64,000 bases of DNA from Bordetella genomosp. 4 (lineage in GTDB: Bacteria > Pseudomonadota > Gammaproteobacteria > Burkholderiales > Burkholderiaceae_B): the NCBI RefSeq assembly GCF_002261185.1, contig NZ_NEVQ01000013.1:992001-1056000 (forward strand), read 5' to 3'. Below, piece after piece: positions 8,705-17,709 of this stretch. Made by a program: the position numbers and the translations under genes. Position 1 is the stretch's first letter, and each line of letters opens with the position of its first letter. A model generated the notes under the pieces. The model was not told the origin of the DNA. It worked only from the letters and a program-made list of their open reading frames with translations, and did not search any database.

Positions 8705-8763
8705 TTGACACGGCTCGGTTCACATTTCTAGAATATTAGAAATTAATTTCCAATATTATAGAA
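8705..8763 (+). promoter_or_regulatory. Promoter and nested palindromic operator of the XRE-cupin regulator
   Basis: TTGACA (8705-8710) and TAGAAT (8729-8734) are separated by 18 bases. The -10 lies inside the left arm TTCTAGAATATT (8726-8737) of an inverted repeat whose right arm AATATTATAGAA (8752-8763) touches the ATG; the arms match at 11 of 12 positions. Between them lies a perfect 12-bp palindrome GAAATTAATTTC (8739-8750). No Shine-Dalgarno sequence precedes the ATG. The layout predicts tight autorepression by the encoded helix-turn-helix protein. Confidence 0.65.
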
Positions 8764-9372
8764 ATGACCAACTCATCTCTGGACGTCAACAGCCTGATCG
8801 CCCGGCGCTTGCGCGAACTGCGCGATGCCCAGGGGTGGTCTCTCGATGATTTAGCGGAACGCAGTACGGTGAGCCGCTCTGCTATCTCCCTGATAGAGCG
8901 GGCACAAAGCAGTCCCACTGCCACCGTACTCGACAAACTCGCAATGGCGCTGAATGTGCCGCTGGCCTCGTTGTTCGAGCCTGGCACGCCTCAAAGCGAA
9001 GCTGCCCCCTCACCGGTATCGCGTGCCGACGAACAACATTCGTGGGCCGATCCATCCTCGGGCTACATACGTCGCAACCTATCGCCCTCGTTTCCTTCGC
9101 CCATCCAGCTCGTGGAAGTCGAGTTTCCGGCCAAGCAGCGCGTCGCCTACGATACCGCTATTCCCGATAGCGATATCTATCAGCAAGTCTGGCTGATCGA
9201 AGGCACCATGGATATCTCGGTGGGTGCTGAACAATGGCGGCTGAAACGCGGCGACTGTCTTGCCATGCGTCTGGACAGCCCTATTGTCTATCACAACCCC
9301 ACCAACAAGCCTGCGCGTTATCTCGTGGCACTGGCTCGATTGGCGTTTAATAAACCACGGAAACAATCATGA
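8764..9372 (+). CDS. XRE-family regulator with C-terminal cupin domain
   Basis: 202-residue regulator. The N-terminal XRE helix-turn-helix covers about residues 10-65 (SLDDLAERSTVSRSAISLIE), and a C-terminal cupin barrel covers about 105-195 (VWLIEGTMDISVG, then RGDCLAMRLD). This PuuR-like architecture usually senses a small metabolite through the cupin and represses nearby genes. Its stop overlaps the start of the GNAT gene by 4 bases (ATGA), so the two are translated together. A nested palindrome at its own promoter indicates autoregulation. The effector is unknown. Confidence 0.88.
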   Translation: MTNSSLDVNSLIARRLRELRDAQGWSLDDLAERSTVSRSAISLIERAQSSPTATVLDKLAMALNVPLASLFEPGTPQSEAAPSPVSRADEQHSWADPSSGYIRRNLSPSFPSPIQLVEVEFPAKQRVAYDTAIPDSDIYQQVWLIEGTMDISVGAEQWRLKRGDCLAMRLDSPIVYHNPTNKPARYLVALARLAFNKPRKQS

Positions 9373-9932
9373 ACAGCGGAATCAAGATACGCCGAGTCGA
9401 TGGCCATGACGCCGAAGCCCGCATACCAGGCTTGGCCGACATTCTGATAGATTGCGTAGAAGGTGGTGCCTCGGTCAGCTTCATGCTGCCGCTCTCGCGC
9501 GACAAGGCGATACGATTTTGGCAAAACGTGACCGATAGCGTCGCACGCGGTGAACGGGTGCTGCTCGTTGCTGAAGACGAGCAGGGGCAGGCCGTCGGCA
9601 CGGTGCAGCTCATCATGGACCAGCCAGAGAATCAACCACACCGCGCCGACATCGCAAAAATGCTGGTCCACCGCCGCGCACGCCGCCAAGGCATTGCCGC
9701 GCTCTTGATGGCCGAGATTGAACAGATCGCCCGGCATGAGGGCAAGACCGTGCTGGCGCTGGATACTACGACAGGCGGGGACGCGGAACGCGTGTATACG
9801 CGAGCAGGTTGGCAACGCGTGGGTAGCGTGCCCGACTATGCATTGATGCCCGATGGGACCTTGAGCGGGACGACTTACTACTACAAATTACTGGAAACGA
9901 AACCCCGAACAGTAGGCATACTGTCTCACTGA
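9369..9932 (+). CDS. GNAT-family N-acetyltransferase
   Basis: 187-residue acetyltransferase with the GNAT acetyl-CoA site: KMLVHRRARRQGIAALLM gives motif A (R/QxxGxG/A) and LDTTTGGDAERVYTRAGWQ gives motif B. It starts with ATG 9369 inside the stop of the XRE-cupin gene, so it is probably the regulated effector of that regulator. Its end overlaps the convergent oxygenase gene by 7 bases. The substrate is unknown; amines, antibiotics or amino acid analogues are all possible. Confidence 0.86.
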   Translation: MNSGIKIRRVDGHDAEARIPGLADILIDCVEGGASVSFMLPLSRDKAIRFWQNVTDSVARGERVLLVAEDEQGQAVGTVQLIMDQPENQPHRADIAKMLVHRRARRQGIAALLMAEIEQIARHEGKTVLALDTTTGGDAERVYTRAGWQRVGSVPDYALMPDGTLSGTTYYYKLLETKPRTVGILSH

Positions 9933-10642
9933 GCGTCGTGAAAAATCAATCCCGCCGTGTATCGCTCTCCGCTTCGCAACCGGCTGACGCCATGCCGCAT
10001 AGCGGCCTTGCGGAAGCCGTGTTTGCCAATTTCGGGCCGTTGATTCACGGTAAAAACCACCGCATCGCCTTGTTGTAGCGGCACCACCTCTACGCGCTGG
10101 CTTCTCGCCGACAGGCCGGTCATCACAAACTCCCCGCCCGTGAAATCCTCGCCAGGCTTAGACAACAAGATGGTCGCCTGCAGCGGAAAAACATGTTCGC
10201 CGTACAGGTCCCGATGCAGGCAGTTGTAATCGCCATCGGTGTAATGCAGCATCAGTGGCGTCGGCCGGATTTGGCCAGCGTCGTGGCACCGCTGCAAGAA
10301 GGCATCCAGCTCGTCGGGATATTGCACATCGATCCCTAGTTGCTGATTCCAGCGATTGGCGATCGGGGCCAGGCCGCGATACAGCTCGTGACGCAGTTGG
10401 TCTATCAGCGGCGGCAATGGATAAGCGAAGTACTTGTACTCCCCCCGCCCAAACCCGTGGCGCGCCATGATGACGCGGGAGCGGTACGCGTCGTCTTTGG
10501 CGTAAAGCGCGGCGAGGGCTTCGCATTGCTCGGCGTTCAATAGCCCGTGCAGTAATGCATTCCCATGAGTATCAAGCGAATGTTCGATGTCCGTCCAATT
10601 GCAGGTCGAGACATATCGTTCGCGTTTGGCGGTGGTTTTCAA
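9926..10642 (-). CDS. 2OG-Fe(II) oxygenase superfamily protein
   Basis: 238-residue non-haem iron dioxygenase fold. The iron site is visible as H143-x-D145 (NCLHRDLYGEH) and a distal histidine, probably H217 (AAMRHGVSRL), with an arginine a few residues later for 2-oxoglutarate. The sequence fits the bacterial family described as an oxygenase related to repair of damaged nucleic acid (Oxygenase-NA type), but this function is inferred from the family only. The start is TTG 10642 with AGGGA upstream; no ATG suits. It stands alone on the minus strand, converging with the GNAT gene. Confidence 0.8.
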   Translation of the reverse strand: MKTTAKRERYVSTCNWTDIEHSLDTHGNALLHGLLNAEQCEALAALYAKDDAYRSRVIMARHGFGRGEYKYFAYPLPPLIDQLRHELYRGLAPIANRWNQQLGIDVQYPDELDAFLQRCHDAGQIRPTPLMLHYTDGDYNCLHRDLYGEHVFPLQATILLSKPGEDFTGGEFVMTGLSARSQRVEVVPLQQGDAVVFTVNQRPEIGKHGFRKAAMRHGVSRLRSGERYTAGLIFHDAQ

Positions 10643-10917
10643 CGGTATCCCTCTCCGTGGACCAAAAGCATGAGACCAGTTTAAAACCCAGCCTCATGTA
10701 CGACACCCCGCTCTTTGCGGTCGAATTATTCCGATCAACGACGCGTGATACGCATGCAACTGCTGGCCGTGTCCCGACGCCTTCCGCTATCGCTCCGATG
10801 CTCACCATCGCCCCACCTTGACGCGAACCACATAACAGCTTTGTCTATCGCGCCCCTGCCTTCTCGTACCCGGAATTCCTAGACTGGCAACACGTTACTG
10901 GAATCAAGGAGAGGGTC

Positions 10918-12138
10918 TTGCCTGCGCTGTTGTCGAATATCAAGGTGCTGGATCTCAGTCGTGTGTTGGCAGGTCCCTGGGCCAGCCAGATTCTGGCTGA
11001 TCTGGGCGCAGACGTCATCAAGGTGGAACGGCCCGGGCGCGGAGACGATACCCGATCCTGGGGGCCGCCTTTTCTGAAGAACGGCGTGGGCGAGGACACG
11101 AGCGATGGGGCTTATTTCATTGCGACCAATCGCGGCAAACGCTCCATGACGCTGGATCTGCAGACTCCAGAGGGGCAAGAGCTCGTCAAAACGCTATGCC
11201 GCGACGCCGATGTGGTGCTGGAGAACTACAAGGTCGGGACGCTGGCGCGCCTGGGCCTGGACTATGCCGCACTGTCTGCTATCAATCCGCGGCTCATTTA
11301 CTGCTCTGTCACGGGCTTTGGGCAGACCGGCCCACGCGCGGCGGAGCCTGCCTATGACTTTCTCATCCAGGCCATGGGTGGCTTGATGAGCGTGACCGGC
11401 GAACGGGATGATAAGCCCGGTGGCGGGCCGCAAAAAGTCGGCGTTCCTATTGTGGATCTCAGTACCGGCGTTTACGCGGCACTAGGCATTGTGGCGGCAT
11501 TGCTGCGCCGCACCCAGACCGGCCAAGGCGAATACGTCGATGTCTCGATGCTGGATGTGCAGGTAGGCCTGCTGGCCAACCAGGCAATGAACTTTCTATT
11601 GGGTCACCGCATCCCCAAGCGCACCGGCACCGCTCACCCCAATATTCAGCCACAGCGCACGTTCAGTTGCGCCGACGGCGACATCATCATTGTGGTCGGC
11701 AACGACGCGCAATTTGTCACCTTATGCGATGTCATTGGAAAGCCCGAGTTGGCCCAGGACGCCCGCTATGCGACCAATAGCCAGCGTGTCAAAAACCTGG
11801 AAAGCCTGGATCCGATACTGGATGCCGTCTTTGCAAGCCGGCCACGGGCATATTGGCTGGACAGACTCAAGCAGGCAGGCGTGCCTGCTGGCTCCATCAA
11901 CAACGTTGCCGAGGTCTTCGAAGACCCGCAAGTGCAGCATCGCGCCATGCTGCGCTATCTGCCCCATCCCGTCTCGGGCTCGGTCCCCCAGGTCATGAAC
12001 CCCCTGCGTTTTGGCCATTCGGATTTGCGTGTGGATCGTGCCCCGCCGCTATTGGGCGAACACACGGACGAGATTCTTAATGAGCTGGGAATGAGTGCCG
12101 AGCGCATCCAGGACCTGCGCGCGCGAAAAATTATCTGA
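10918..12138 (+). CDS. CaiB/BaiF-family (class III) CoA-transferase, first copy
   Basis: 406-residue class III CoA-transferase that moves CoA between carboxylic acids, activating the growth substrate. Signatures are LDLSRVLAGPWASQILADLGADVIKVE at the N-terminus (residues 10-37) and the catalytic aspartate D147 in PAYDFLIQAMGG. Start is TTG 10918, seven-base spacing behind AAGGAGAGG. It is the first gene of a five-gene operon (10918-17613) with an enoyl-CoA hydratase-like protein, a second CoA-transferase, a fused acyl-CoA dehydrogenase and a Bug receptor. The 275-base gap upstream probably carries the operon promoter, but no clear elements were identified. Confidence 0.92.
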   Translation: MPALLSNIKVLDLSRVLAGPWASQILADLGADVIKVERPGRGDDTRSWGPPFLKNGVGEDTSDGAYFIATNRGKRSMTLDLQTPEGQELVKTLCRDADVVLENYKVGTLARLGLDYAALSAINPRLIYCSVTGFGQTGPRAAEPAYDFLIQAMGGLMSVTGERDDKPGGGPQKVGVPIVDLSTGVYAALGIVAALLRRTQTGQGEYVDVSMLDVQVGLLANQAMNFLLGHRIPKRTGTAHPNIQPQRTFSCADGDIIIVVGNDAQFVTLCDVIGKPELAQDARYATNSQRVKNLESLDPILDAVFASRPRAYWLDRLKQAGVPAGSINNVAEVFEDPQVQHRAMLRYLPHPVSGSVPQVMNPLRFGHSDLRVDRAPPLLGEHTDEILNELGMSAERIQDLRARKII

Positions 12139-12158
12139 TTCATTACAAGGAGACAGCT

Positions 12159-12956
12159 TTGACTATGCCCCCCGCTTTGCAAGGTCCTTATACCGCCCTC
12201 GATGTCACGCTGGACGACGGTGTCGCCGTGATTCTGCTGGCCAATCCGCCCGTCAATGCGCTCTCGACAGAGATGATGAATGAGCTGTCGTGGGTACTGG
12301 ACCGCATCTCCGAAACGCCTGAGGTCAGAGCGGTCGTGCTATCGGGACAAGGCAAGACGTTCTGCGCTGGCGCCGATCTGAAGAACCGTGCCGCGACGAT
12401 CAAAGGACCGGGTGATCTGCCTCAGCATTCGCGCAGGACAAGAGAGTGCTTTCACGCCATCCGGGAATGCGCCAAACCGGTCATCGCAGCGATCAATGGC
12501 CCGGCTCTGGGTGCGGGCCTGGCGATCGTGGCTTCTTGCGACATCCTGATTGCCGCGACGACGGCCACGGTAGGCCTGCCGGAAATCAATGTCGGGCTGT
12601 TGGGCGGCGGCCGTCACGGCATGCGCTTGTTCAGCCACTCGCGGCTGCGCCGCATGATGTTGACGGGACTGCGAGTCGATGGGAACGAGCTATATCGATT
12701 GGGCATTGTCGAGGCTGCCGTGCCACCGGAAACGCTGATGGACGAGGCCATGACATTGGCGCGCGAGCTCGCCTCCAAGAGCCCGCTCGCCTCGGTGCTG
12801 GCGAAGCAAACCCTCAATGCCATCGAGGAAATGAGCCTGCGCGATGGCTATCGGTATGAACAAGATATGACGGCCGCCATCGCAAAGACGGACGACGCAC
12901 AAGAAGCGCGGCGCGCGTTTCTGGAAAAACGGCCGCCGGTTTTCAAAGGGCGATAG
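12159..12956 (+). CDS. Enoyl-CoA hydratase/isomerase-family protein
   Basis: 265-residue crotonase-fold protein. The oxyanion-hole signature is GQGKTFCAGADLK (around residue 70) and AAINGPALGAGLAIVASCD (around 113-131). Start is TTG 12159 with AAGGAG six bases upstream; ATG 12165 is an alternative. In the usual family glutamate positions the sequence reads LPEINVGLLGGGR, so one catalytic glutamate can be assigned. Placed between two CoA-transferases, it is likely to hydrate or isomerise the enoyl-CoA made by the dehydrogenase downstream. Confidence 0.9.
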   Translation: MTMPPALQGPYTALDVTLDDGVAVILLANPPVNALSTEMMNELSWVLDRISETPEVRAVVLSGQGKTFCAGADLKNRAATIKGPGDLPQHSRRTRECFHAIRECAKPVIAAINGPALGAGLAIVASCDILIAATTATVGLPEINVGLLGGGRHGMRLFSHSRLRRMMLTGLRVDGNELYRLGIVEAAVPPETLMDEAMTLARELASKSPLASVLAKQTLNAIEEMSLRDGYRYEQDMTAAIAKTDDAQEARRAFLEKRPPVFKGR

Positions 12957-13051
12957 GTCATCCGATTCGCTCGCAAAGAGCGTGCACGGTGACGAGGCAA
13001 GGCCTGCGCATGGGCCTGCCCAGCACGATTCCAACAATCAAGGAGACATTC

Positions 13052-14275
13052 ATGTCAGGAGCGCTCGACGGCGTAAAGGTATTGGATCTGAGCCGTGTGT
13101 TTTCCGGTCCCTGGGCAGCGCAGATGCTGGCGGATTTCGGGGCGCATGTCATCAAGGTCGAGCGCCCGGGCCGCGGCGACGACGTGCGGCATCAGGGCTA
13201 CAAGATGCCTGACCCCGATGGCAAACCCAGCAGTGAAACATCGTCATTTGTGGCCATGAACCGCGGCAAACAGTCCCTGACCATCGATATTTCGCGTCCG
13301 CAAGGTCAAGACTTGATTCGCCGCCTGGCGCAGAAGGCGGACATTTTGATAGAAAACTTCAAGGCCGGCGACTTGCGCCGTTATGGCTTGGATTATGCGG
13401 CGTTATCGGAACTGAATCCGCGTCTCATCTATTGCTCGATCACGGGATTCGGACAGGACGGCCCCTATAGCCATATGCCAGGCTACGACCCGATCTTTCA
13501 ATCGATGAGCGGCTTGATGAGCGTGACCGGCGTCCCCGACGGCGAACCGGGCGCTGGCCCCGTCAAGGCCGGATATTCGGTATCCGACCTGACTGCGGGG
13601 TTCTATGCCGTGTGTGCCATGCTGGCCGCCCTGCACCATCGCGACCAGCATTCCGGCCGTGGGCAGCATATCGACCTGGCATTGCTGGACGCCCAGATCG
13701 CGGCCATGTCCCATATCGGCATGAACTATCTGGCAACCGGCCAATTACCCAAGCGTACGGGATCGTCGTCCCAGATCACCGCGCCATTCAGAGCCTTTGC
13801 CTGCGCAGACGGACATCTCATGGTCGCTGTGGGCAACGATACCCAGTTCCAGAGTTTCTGTAGCGTAATCGGCCTGCCTGACCTGGCCCACGATCCGCGC
13901 TTTGTCACCAACCCCAAACGCGCCGCAGCACAAGCCGAACTGTCCACCCTGATAGAACCAGCAATGCTCACAAGAAAAGTCGGCGATTGGATCATTGCAC
14001 TGGAACAGGCGAAGGTACCTTGCGGACCGATCTACACAATGAATCAAGTATTCGAAGACCCTCAGGTCAAACATAGACAGGTACTGGGACAGATGCCGCA
14101 TCCCAGCCTCGGGACCATGCCTTTCATTCGCAACCCTATCCATTTTTCAAGCACACCGGTAACACCTCAGCTGCCGCCTCCCTTACTGGGACAACATACG
14201 GTCGAAGTCCTGGCCGATGAATTGGGACTCACCGCACAAGAGATCGCGCAACTACAACAGGACGGCATCGTATGA
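13052..14275 (+). CDS. CaiB/BaiF-family (class III) CoA-transferase, second copy
   Basis: 407-residue paralogue of the gene at 10918. It has the same opening (KVLDLSRVFSGPWAAQML) and catalytic aspartate D146 in PGYDPIFQSMSGL. The start is ATG 13052, preceded by AAGGAGA; the frame opens 21 codons earlier but without a ribosome-binding site. Its stop overlaps the acyl-CoA dehydrogenase start (ATGA at 14272-14275). Two related transferases in one operon may form a heteromer or use different acids, for example one activating the substrate and one recycling CoA. Confidence 0.92.
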   Translation: MSGALDGVKVLDLSRVFSGPWAAQMLADFGAHVIKVERPGRGDDVRHQGYKMPDPDGKPSSETSSFVAMNRGKQSLTIDISRPQGQDLIRRLAQKADILIENFKAGDLRRYGLDYAALSELNPRLIYCSITGFGQDGPYSHMPGYDPIFQSMSGLMSVTGVPDGEPGAGPVKAGYSVSDLTAGFYAVCAMLAALHHRDQHSGRGQHIDLALLDAQIAAMSHIGMNYLATGQLPKRTGSSSQITAPFRAFACADGHLMVAVGNDTQFQSFCSVIGLPDLAHDPRFVTNPKRAAAQAELSTLIEPAMLTRKVGDWIIALEQAKVPCGPIYTMNQVFEDPQVKHRQVLGQMPHPSLGTMPFIRNPIHFSSTPVTPQLPPPLLGQHTVEVLADELGLTAQEIAQLQQDGIV

Positions 14276-16602
14276 CTGGCCCCGACCCTTCTCTGATCGA
14301 AGAAATCCGCGATAGTGCGCGAGACTTTCTGCAACGGCAGGATCAAAAGAAGCGCAAACGCCTGAATGCGCCGCTTGACCGAGACTACTGGCGTGCCATC
14401 GCGGATGTCGGCTGGCTGGGGTTGACAGTGTCCGAACAACATGGAGGACTGGGTTTAGACTGGCATGCCATGGCAGCCGTGATGGAGGAAGCCGGCCGAG
14501 CCCAACTGCCTGAGCCCCTGATCGGCGCTGCCATATTGCCTGCTGCTGTCCTGTCGCGCCTGGCCGCCCCGGAGGGCGCGCAGTCCCGTGAATCTCTGCT
14601 GCAGGATATCTGCGCCGGTGAGCGTATCGTCGCACTCGCATGGCAGGAAACGGACGGCCAGCTGGAGACCGAAGAAGCTGCCGGTGCGTTCGGCGTCAAT
14701 GTCACTTGGCTCGAAAACACCTATGTGCTCAATGGCGAAAAACGCCATGTCATTCCGGGCGATGATGTTGACGGCTGGCTCGTGTCCGCCGACGGCGAGC
14801 AAGGGCTCGCCTTGTTTTATGTTGCAGCCCGTACACCCGGCGTGCACGTCCGTTCTTATAGACGTGCAGACGGCAGCCGGGCCTGCCACCTGATACTGGA
14901 GTCCGTCGCGATACCGCCTGAGGCATTGATTGCCCGGCACAGCGTGGCAGACGCAATTGATACGGCACTGGATCTGAGCCGTCTCATGCAATCTGCCGAA
15001 TTGATAGGCGCGGCTCGTCAGGTATTGGCGGACACAGTCGCCTATCTGAATACACGCCAGCAGTTTGGCAAACCGCTGTCCTCGTTTCAAGCCCTGCAAC
15101 ACCGGCTCGTCGATACCACGCTGCAAGTCGAGTTGGCGGCAAAGAGTTTGTTGAATGCGCTGAATAGCCTCGAGCACGGAGATCGCGCTGCTGTCCGAGC
15201 CATCGCCAGTCGCGTAAAAGCGCGCGCCGCCAAAGCCGGACTGGAAGCCGGACGTCAAGCGGTGCAATTGCATGGCGCCATCGGATACACCGACGAATGT
15301 GACGTCAGTCTGTATTTCAACAACGCGTTGCATCTGGCCTCGTGGCTGGGCAACGCTACGGCGCATCGGCAGCGGTTTCAAGCGCTGACGCCTATTCCCT
15401 CGCAAACGGACGAAGAAGATCGAGAGGTCCCGATCACGGAGGAGGCATTTCCCCGTCATGCCGACTGGAACACCATGCCGGAGGAGGAGTTTCGCGCCAT
15501 GCTTCAGCGTTTTTTCCGGCGCTATTACCCATCGCACTTGCGCCATGTGGCGCGCCGGCTGCATTGGAGCGAAATCAAAGACTGGTATTTCACGCTTTCC
15601 CGCCAAGGCTGGATCGCACCGTCCTGGCCGCTGGAACACGGCGGCATGGCTTTGTCTCCGTCACGGCTGATCGCCTACATCGAGGAAGCCGAACGCTACG
15701 GCGTGGCACGCGCTCCGGATCAAGGCCTGGTCATGCTCGGGCCCATTCTGTTTCGCTACGGCACGCAAGCACAGCGCGACCGGTTTCTGCCCGGCATCCT
15801 GTCTGGCGCAGATGTCTGGGCTCAGGGATATTCAGAGCCGAACGCGGGATCAGACCTGGCGGCGGTCCGTTGCGAGGCAGTCATTGACGGCGACGAGCTG
15901 ATCGTCACGGGACAGAAAACCTGGTCCACGCTGGCGCAGGATGCCACGCATATGTTCATGTTGGTGCGCACCGACAAGACTGTCAAAAAACAGGCGGGCA
16001 TCAGTTTCCTGCTGGTCGACCTGCGCACCCCGGGTGTCACTCGCCGTCCGATCCGGACATTGGCAGGCCACGAGGAATTCTGTGAGGTGTTCTTTGACCA
16101 AGTCCGTGTCCCACGCAGCAATCTGGTGGGCGAGCTCAACGCCGGCTGGACCATCGCCAAGGCCCTGCTCGGTTTTGAACGCCTGTTCAGCGGCAGCCCC
16201 AAGCATGCGAATCACACGTTGCAGCAGATATTCCAGCTTGCGCGCCAGCGAGGCTTGCTGACGGACCCCGCGTTTTGCGATCGCTTGGCAGAACTGCGTA
16301 TGGATGCGGCTGACTTGACCGCGATGTACGAGGTCTTTGCCGACATGGTGCGGGCGGGCCAGCCGTTGCCGCCCGAGCTATCGCTATTGAAAATCTGGGC
16401 AACTGAAACGCACGAGCGTCTGGGCGCGCTGTTGATTCAAGCCACCGAAGAGTATGGCGGTGCGGCGATCGAAGAAGCACATGGAAAGGTGTACGCGTTG
16501 GCGCCGTATATCAACGCCATGGCAGCCACCATTTTCAGCGGCACCAACGAAATACAACGCAATATCTACGCCAAACAGGTTCTGAGTTTGGACGTGGCAT
16601 GA
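14272..16602 (+). CDS. Double-length acyl-CoA dehydrogenase (two fused ACAD modules)
   Basis: 776 residues, about twice the usual length. Residues 1-375 form one acyl-CoA dehydrogenase module (EQHGGLGLDWHAMAAVMEEAG and a C-terminal helical part with LHGAIGYTDECDVSLYF). Residues 390-776 form a second (WPLEHGGMALSPSRLIAYIE, then QGYSEPNAGSDLAAVRCEA and IFSGTNEIQRNIYAKQVL). The second module keeps the FAD/substrate loop EPNAGSDLA and the C-terminal GTNEIQRN. The first has diverged at the corresponding loop (ALAWQETDGQLE). One half may thus be catalytic and the other structural. Related enzymes in steroid and aromatic-acid catabolism work as alpha2beta2 heterotetramers; here both halves are one chain. 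Confidence 0.9.
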   Translation: MTGPDPSLIEEIRDSARDFLQRQDQKKRKRLNAPLDRDYWRAIADVGWLGLTVSEQHGGLGLDWHAMAAVMEEAGRAQLPEPLIGAAILPAAVLSRLAAPEGAQSRESLLQDICAGERIVALAWQETDGQLETEEAAGAFGVNVTWLENTYVLNGEKRHVIPGDDVDGWLVSADGEQGLALFYVAARTPGVHVRSYRRADGSRACHLILESVAIPPEALIARHSVADAIDTALDLSRLMQSAELIGAARQVLADTVAYLNTRQQFGKPLSSFQALQHRLVDTTLQVELAAKSLLNALNSLEHGDRAAVRAIASRVKARAAKAGLEAGRQAVQLHGAIGYTDECDVSLYFNNALHLASWLGNATAHRQRFQALTPIPSQTDEEDREVPITEEAFPRHADWNTMPEEEFRAMLQRFFRRYYPSHLRHVARRLHWSEIKDWYFTLSRQGWIAPSWPLEHGGMALSPSRLIAYIEEAERYGVARAPDQGLVMLGPILFRYGTQAQRDRFLPGILSGADVWAQGYSEPNAGSDLAAVRCEAVIDGDELIVTGQKTWSTLAQDATHMFMLVRTDKTVKKQAGISFLLVDLRTPGVTRRPIRTLAGHEEFCEVFFDQVRVPRSNLVGELNAGWTIAKALLGFERLFSGSPKHANHTLQQIFQLARQRGLLTDPAFCDRLAELRMDAADLTAMYEVFADMVRAGQPLPPELSLLKIWATETHERLGALLIQATEEYGGAAIEEAHGKVYALAPYINAMAATIFSGTNEIQRNIYAKQVLSLDVA

Positions 16603-16635
16603 CTTGCGCAACCATCGCGCCACAAGGAGACATTC

Positions 16636-17613
16636 TTGAAAAACACTCGCGCCATCCTGGCCGCTGCCTTTACCGTCGCACTCGGTACGGCCCACCCTAT
16701 CGCCGCACAGGCGGCTCAATCCTGGCCCAATCAACCGATACGCCTGATCGTTCCCTACCCGCCTGGCGGTTCGGTCGATAGTCTGGCACGGATACTGGCT
16801 CCTACCCTGGGCAAAAAACTGGGCCAAACCATTGTTGTAGAAAACAAGGCGGGCGCTTCGGGCACCATCGGCGTGGACGCCACGGTCCGCGCCACACCGG
16901 ACGGATCGACATTTGGTTTCGGTGTTCCAGGAGCGATATCGGGATTACCGCACGTGATGAAGGTGCCCTACGATGTGTCCAAGATCCAGTACGTGTCGCT
17001 GGTTGCGCGTATTCCCATGGTGTTCGTGGTCAATCCCGCATTACCGGACACCACCTTGCCTGCCTTTGTCGATGCAGCGAAGCAGCATCCCGGTAAATAC
17101 AATTACGGTTCAGCGGGTAATGTGACCACACCGCATTTAGGGGTCGAGTTGCTGAAGCAACAGACAGGCATCGACATCGCACATATTCCCTACAAGGGCG
17201 CCGCGCCAGCCGTCACGGCATTGCTGTCCAATGAGGTGCAATTGTTCCTCGGCGATGCTTCGGCAGTGTTGGGGTTCATCAAGGCCGGCAAATTACGCGC
17301 TCTCGCGGTCGGCAGTGCAGAACGCTTTGAGGGTCTGCCCGATATACCTACGACCAAGGAGCTGGGATTTCCCGGCGTGCAGGTCGAATCGAACTATGGT
17401 GTCATTGCTCCGACCGGCACTCCCCCGGACATTGTGAACAAAATGGCGTCGGCGATTGCCGAATCACTTGCCGACCCAGAGTTGCACCGCAAGATGATCG
17501 ATCAGGGCGCCGTACCGGCAGCCACTACGCCGGACGAATATCGCTCGCTCATGGAAGCCGAGTCAAAGAAATGGGGGGACGTCATCCGCCGAGGAAAATT
17601 GGGACTGCAGTAA
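16636..17613 (+). CDS. Bug-family periplasmic solute-binding protein (TTT-type receptor)
   Basis: 325-residue secreted binding protein of the Bug/TctC family. An N-terminal signal peptide (about residues 1-27, ending AAQA) precedes WPNQPIRLIVPYPPGGSVD, the family hallmark. GKYNYGSAGNVTTPHLG and AHIPYKGAAPAVTALLSNEV give the ligand-binding loops. Start is TTG 16636 with AAGGAGA upstream. It closes the CoA-transferase operon and probably captures the carboxylate degraded by it. No TctAB membrane partners are in the window; in this group Bug proteins are often orphan. Confidence 0.92.
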   Translation: MKNTRAILAAAFTVALGTAHPIAAQAAQSWPNQPIRLIVPYPPGGSVDSLARILAPTLGKKLGQTIVVENKAGASGTIGVDATVRATPDGSTFGFGVPGAISGLPHVMKVPYDVSKIQYVSLVARIPMVFVVNPALPDTTLPAFVDAAKQHPGKYNYGSAGNVTTPHLGVELLKQQTGIDIAHIPYKGAAPAVTALLSNEVQLFLGDASAVLGFIKAGKLRALAVGSAERFEGLPDIPTTKELGFPGVQVESNYGVIAPTGTPPDIVNKMASAIAESLADPELHRKMIDQGAVPAATTPDEYRSLMEAESKKWGDVIRRGKLGLQ

Positions 17614-17709
17614 GGAGACTGTCCCGATAATGAGGGCGCACACGATTGCGGCTGCACCCCGCCGGAGGCTGCCGTATAGTGTGATCGCCCTCCTGCTCTG
17701 CGAACGACC

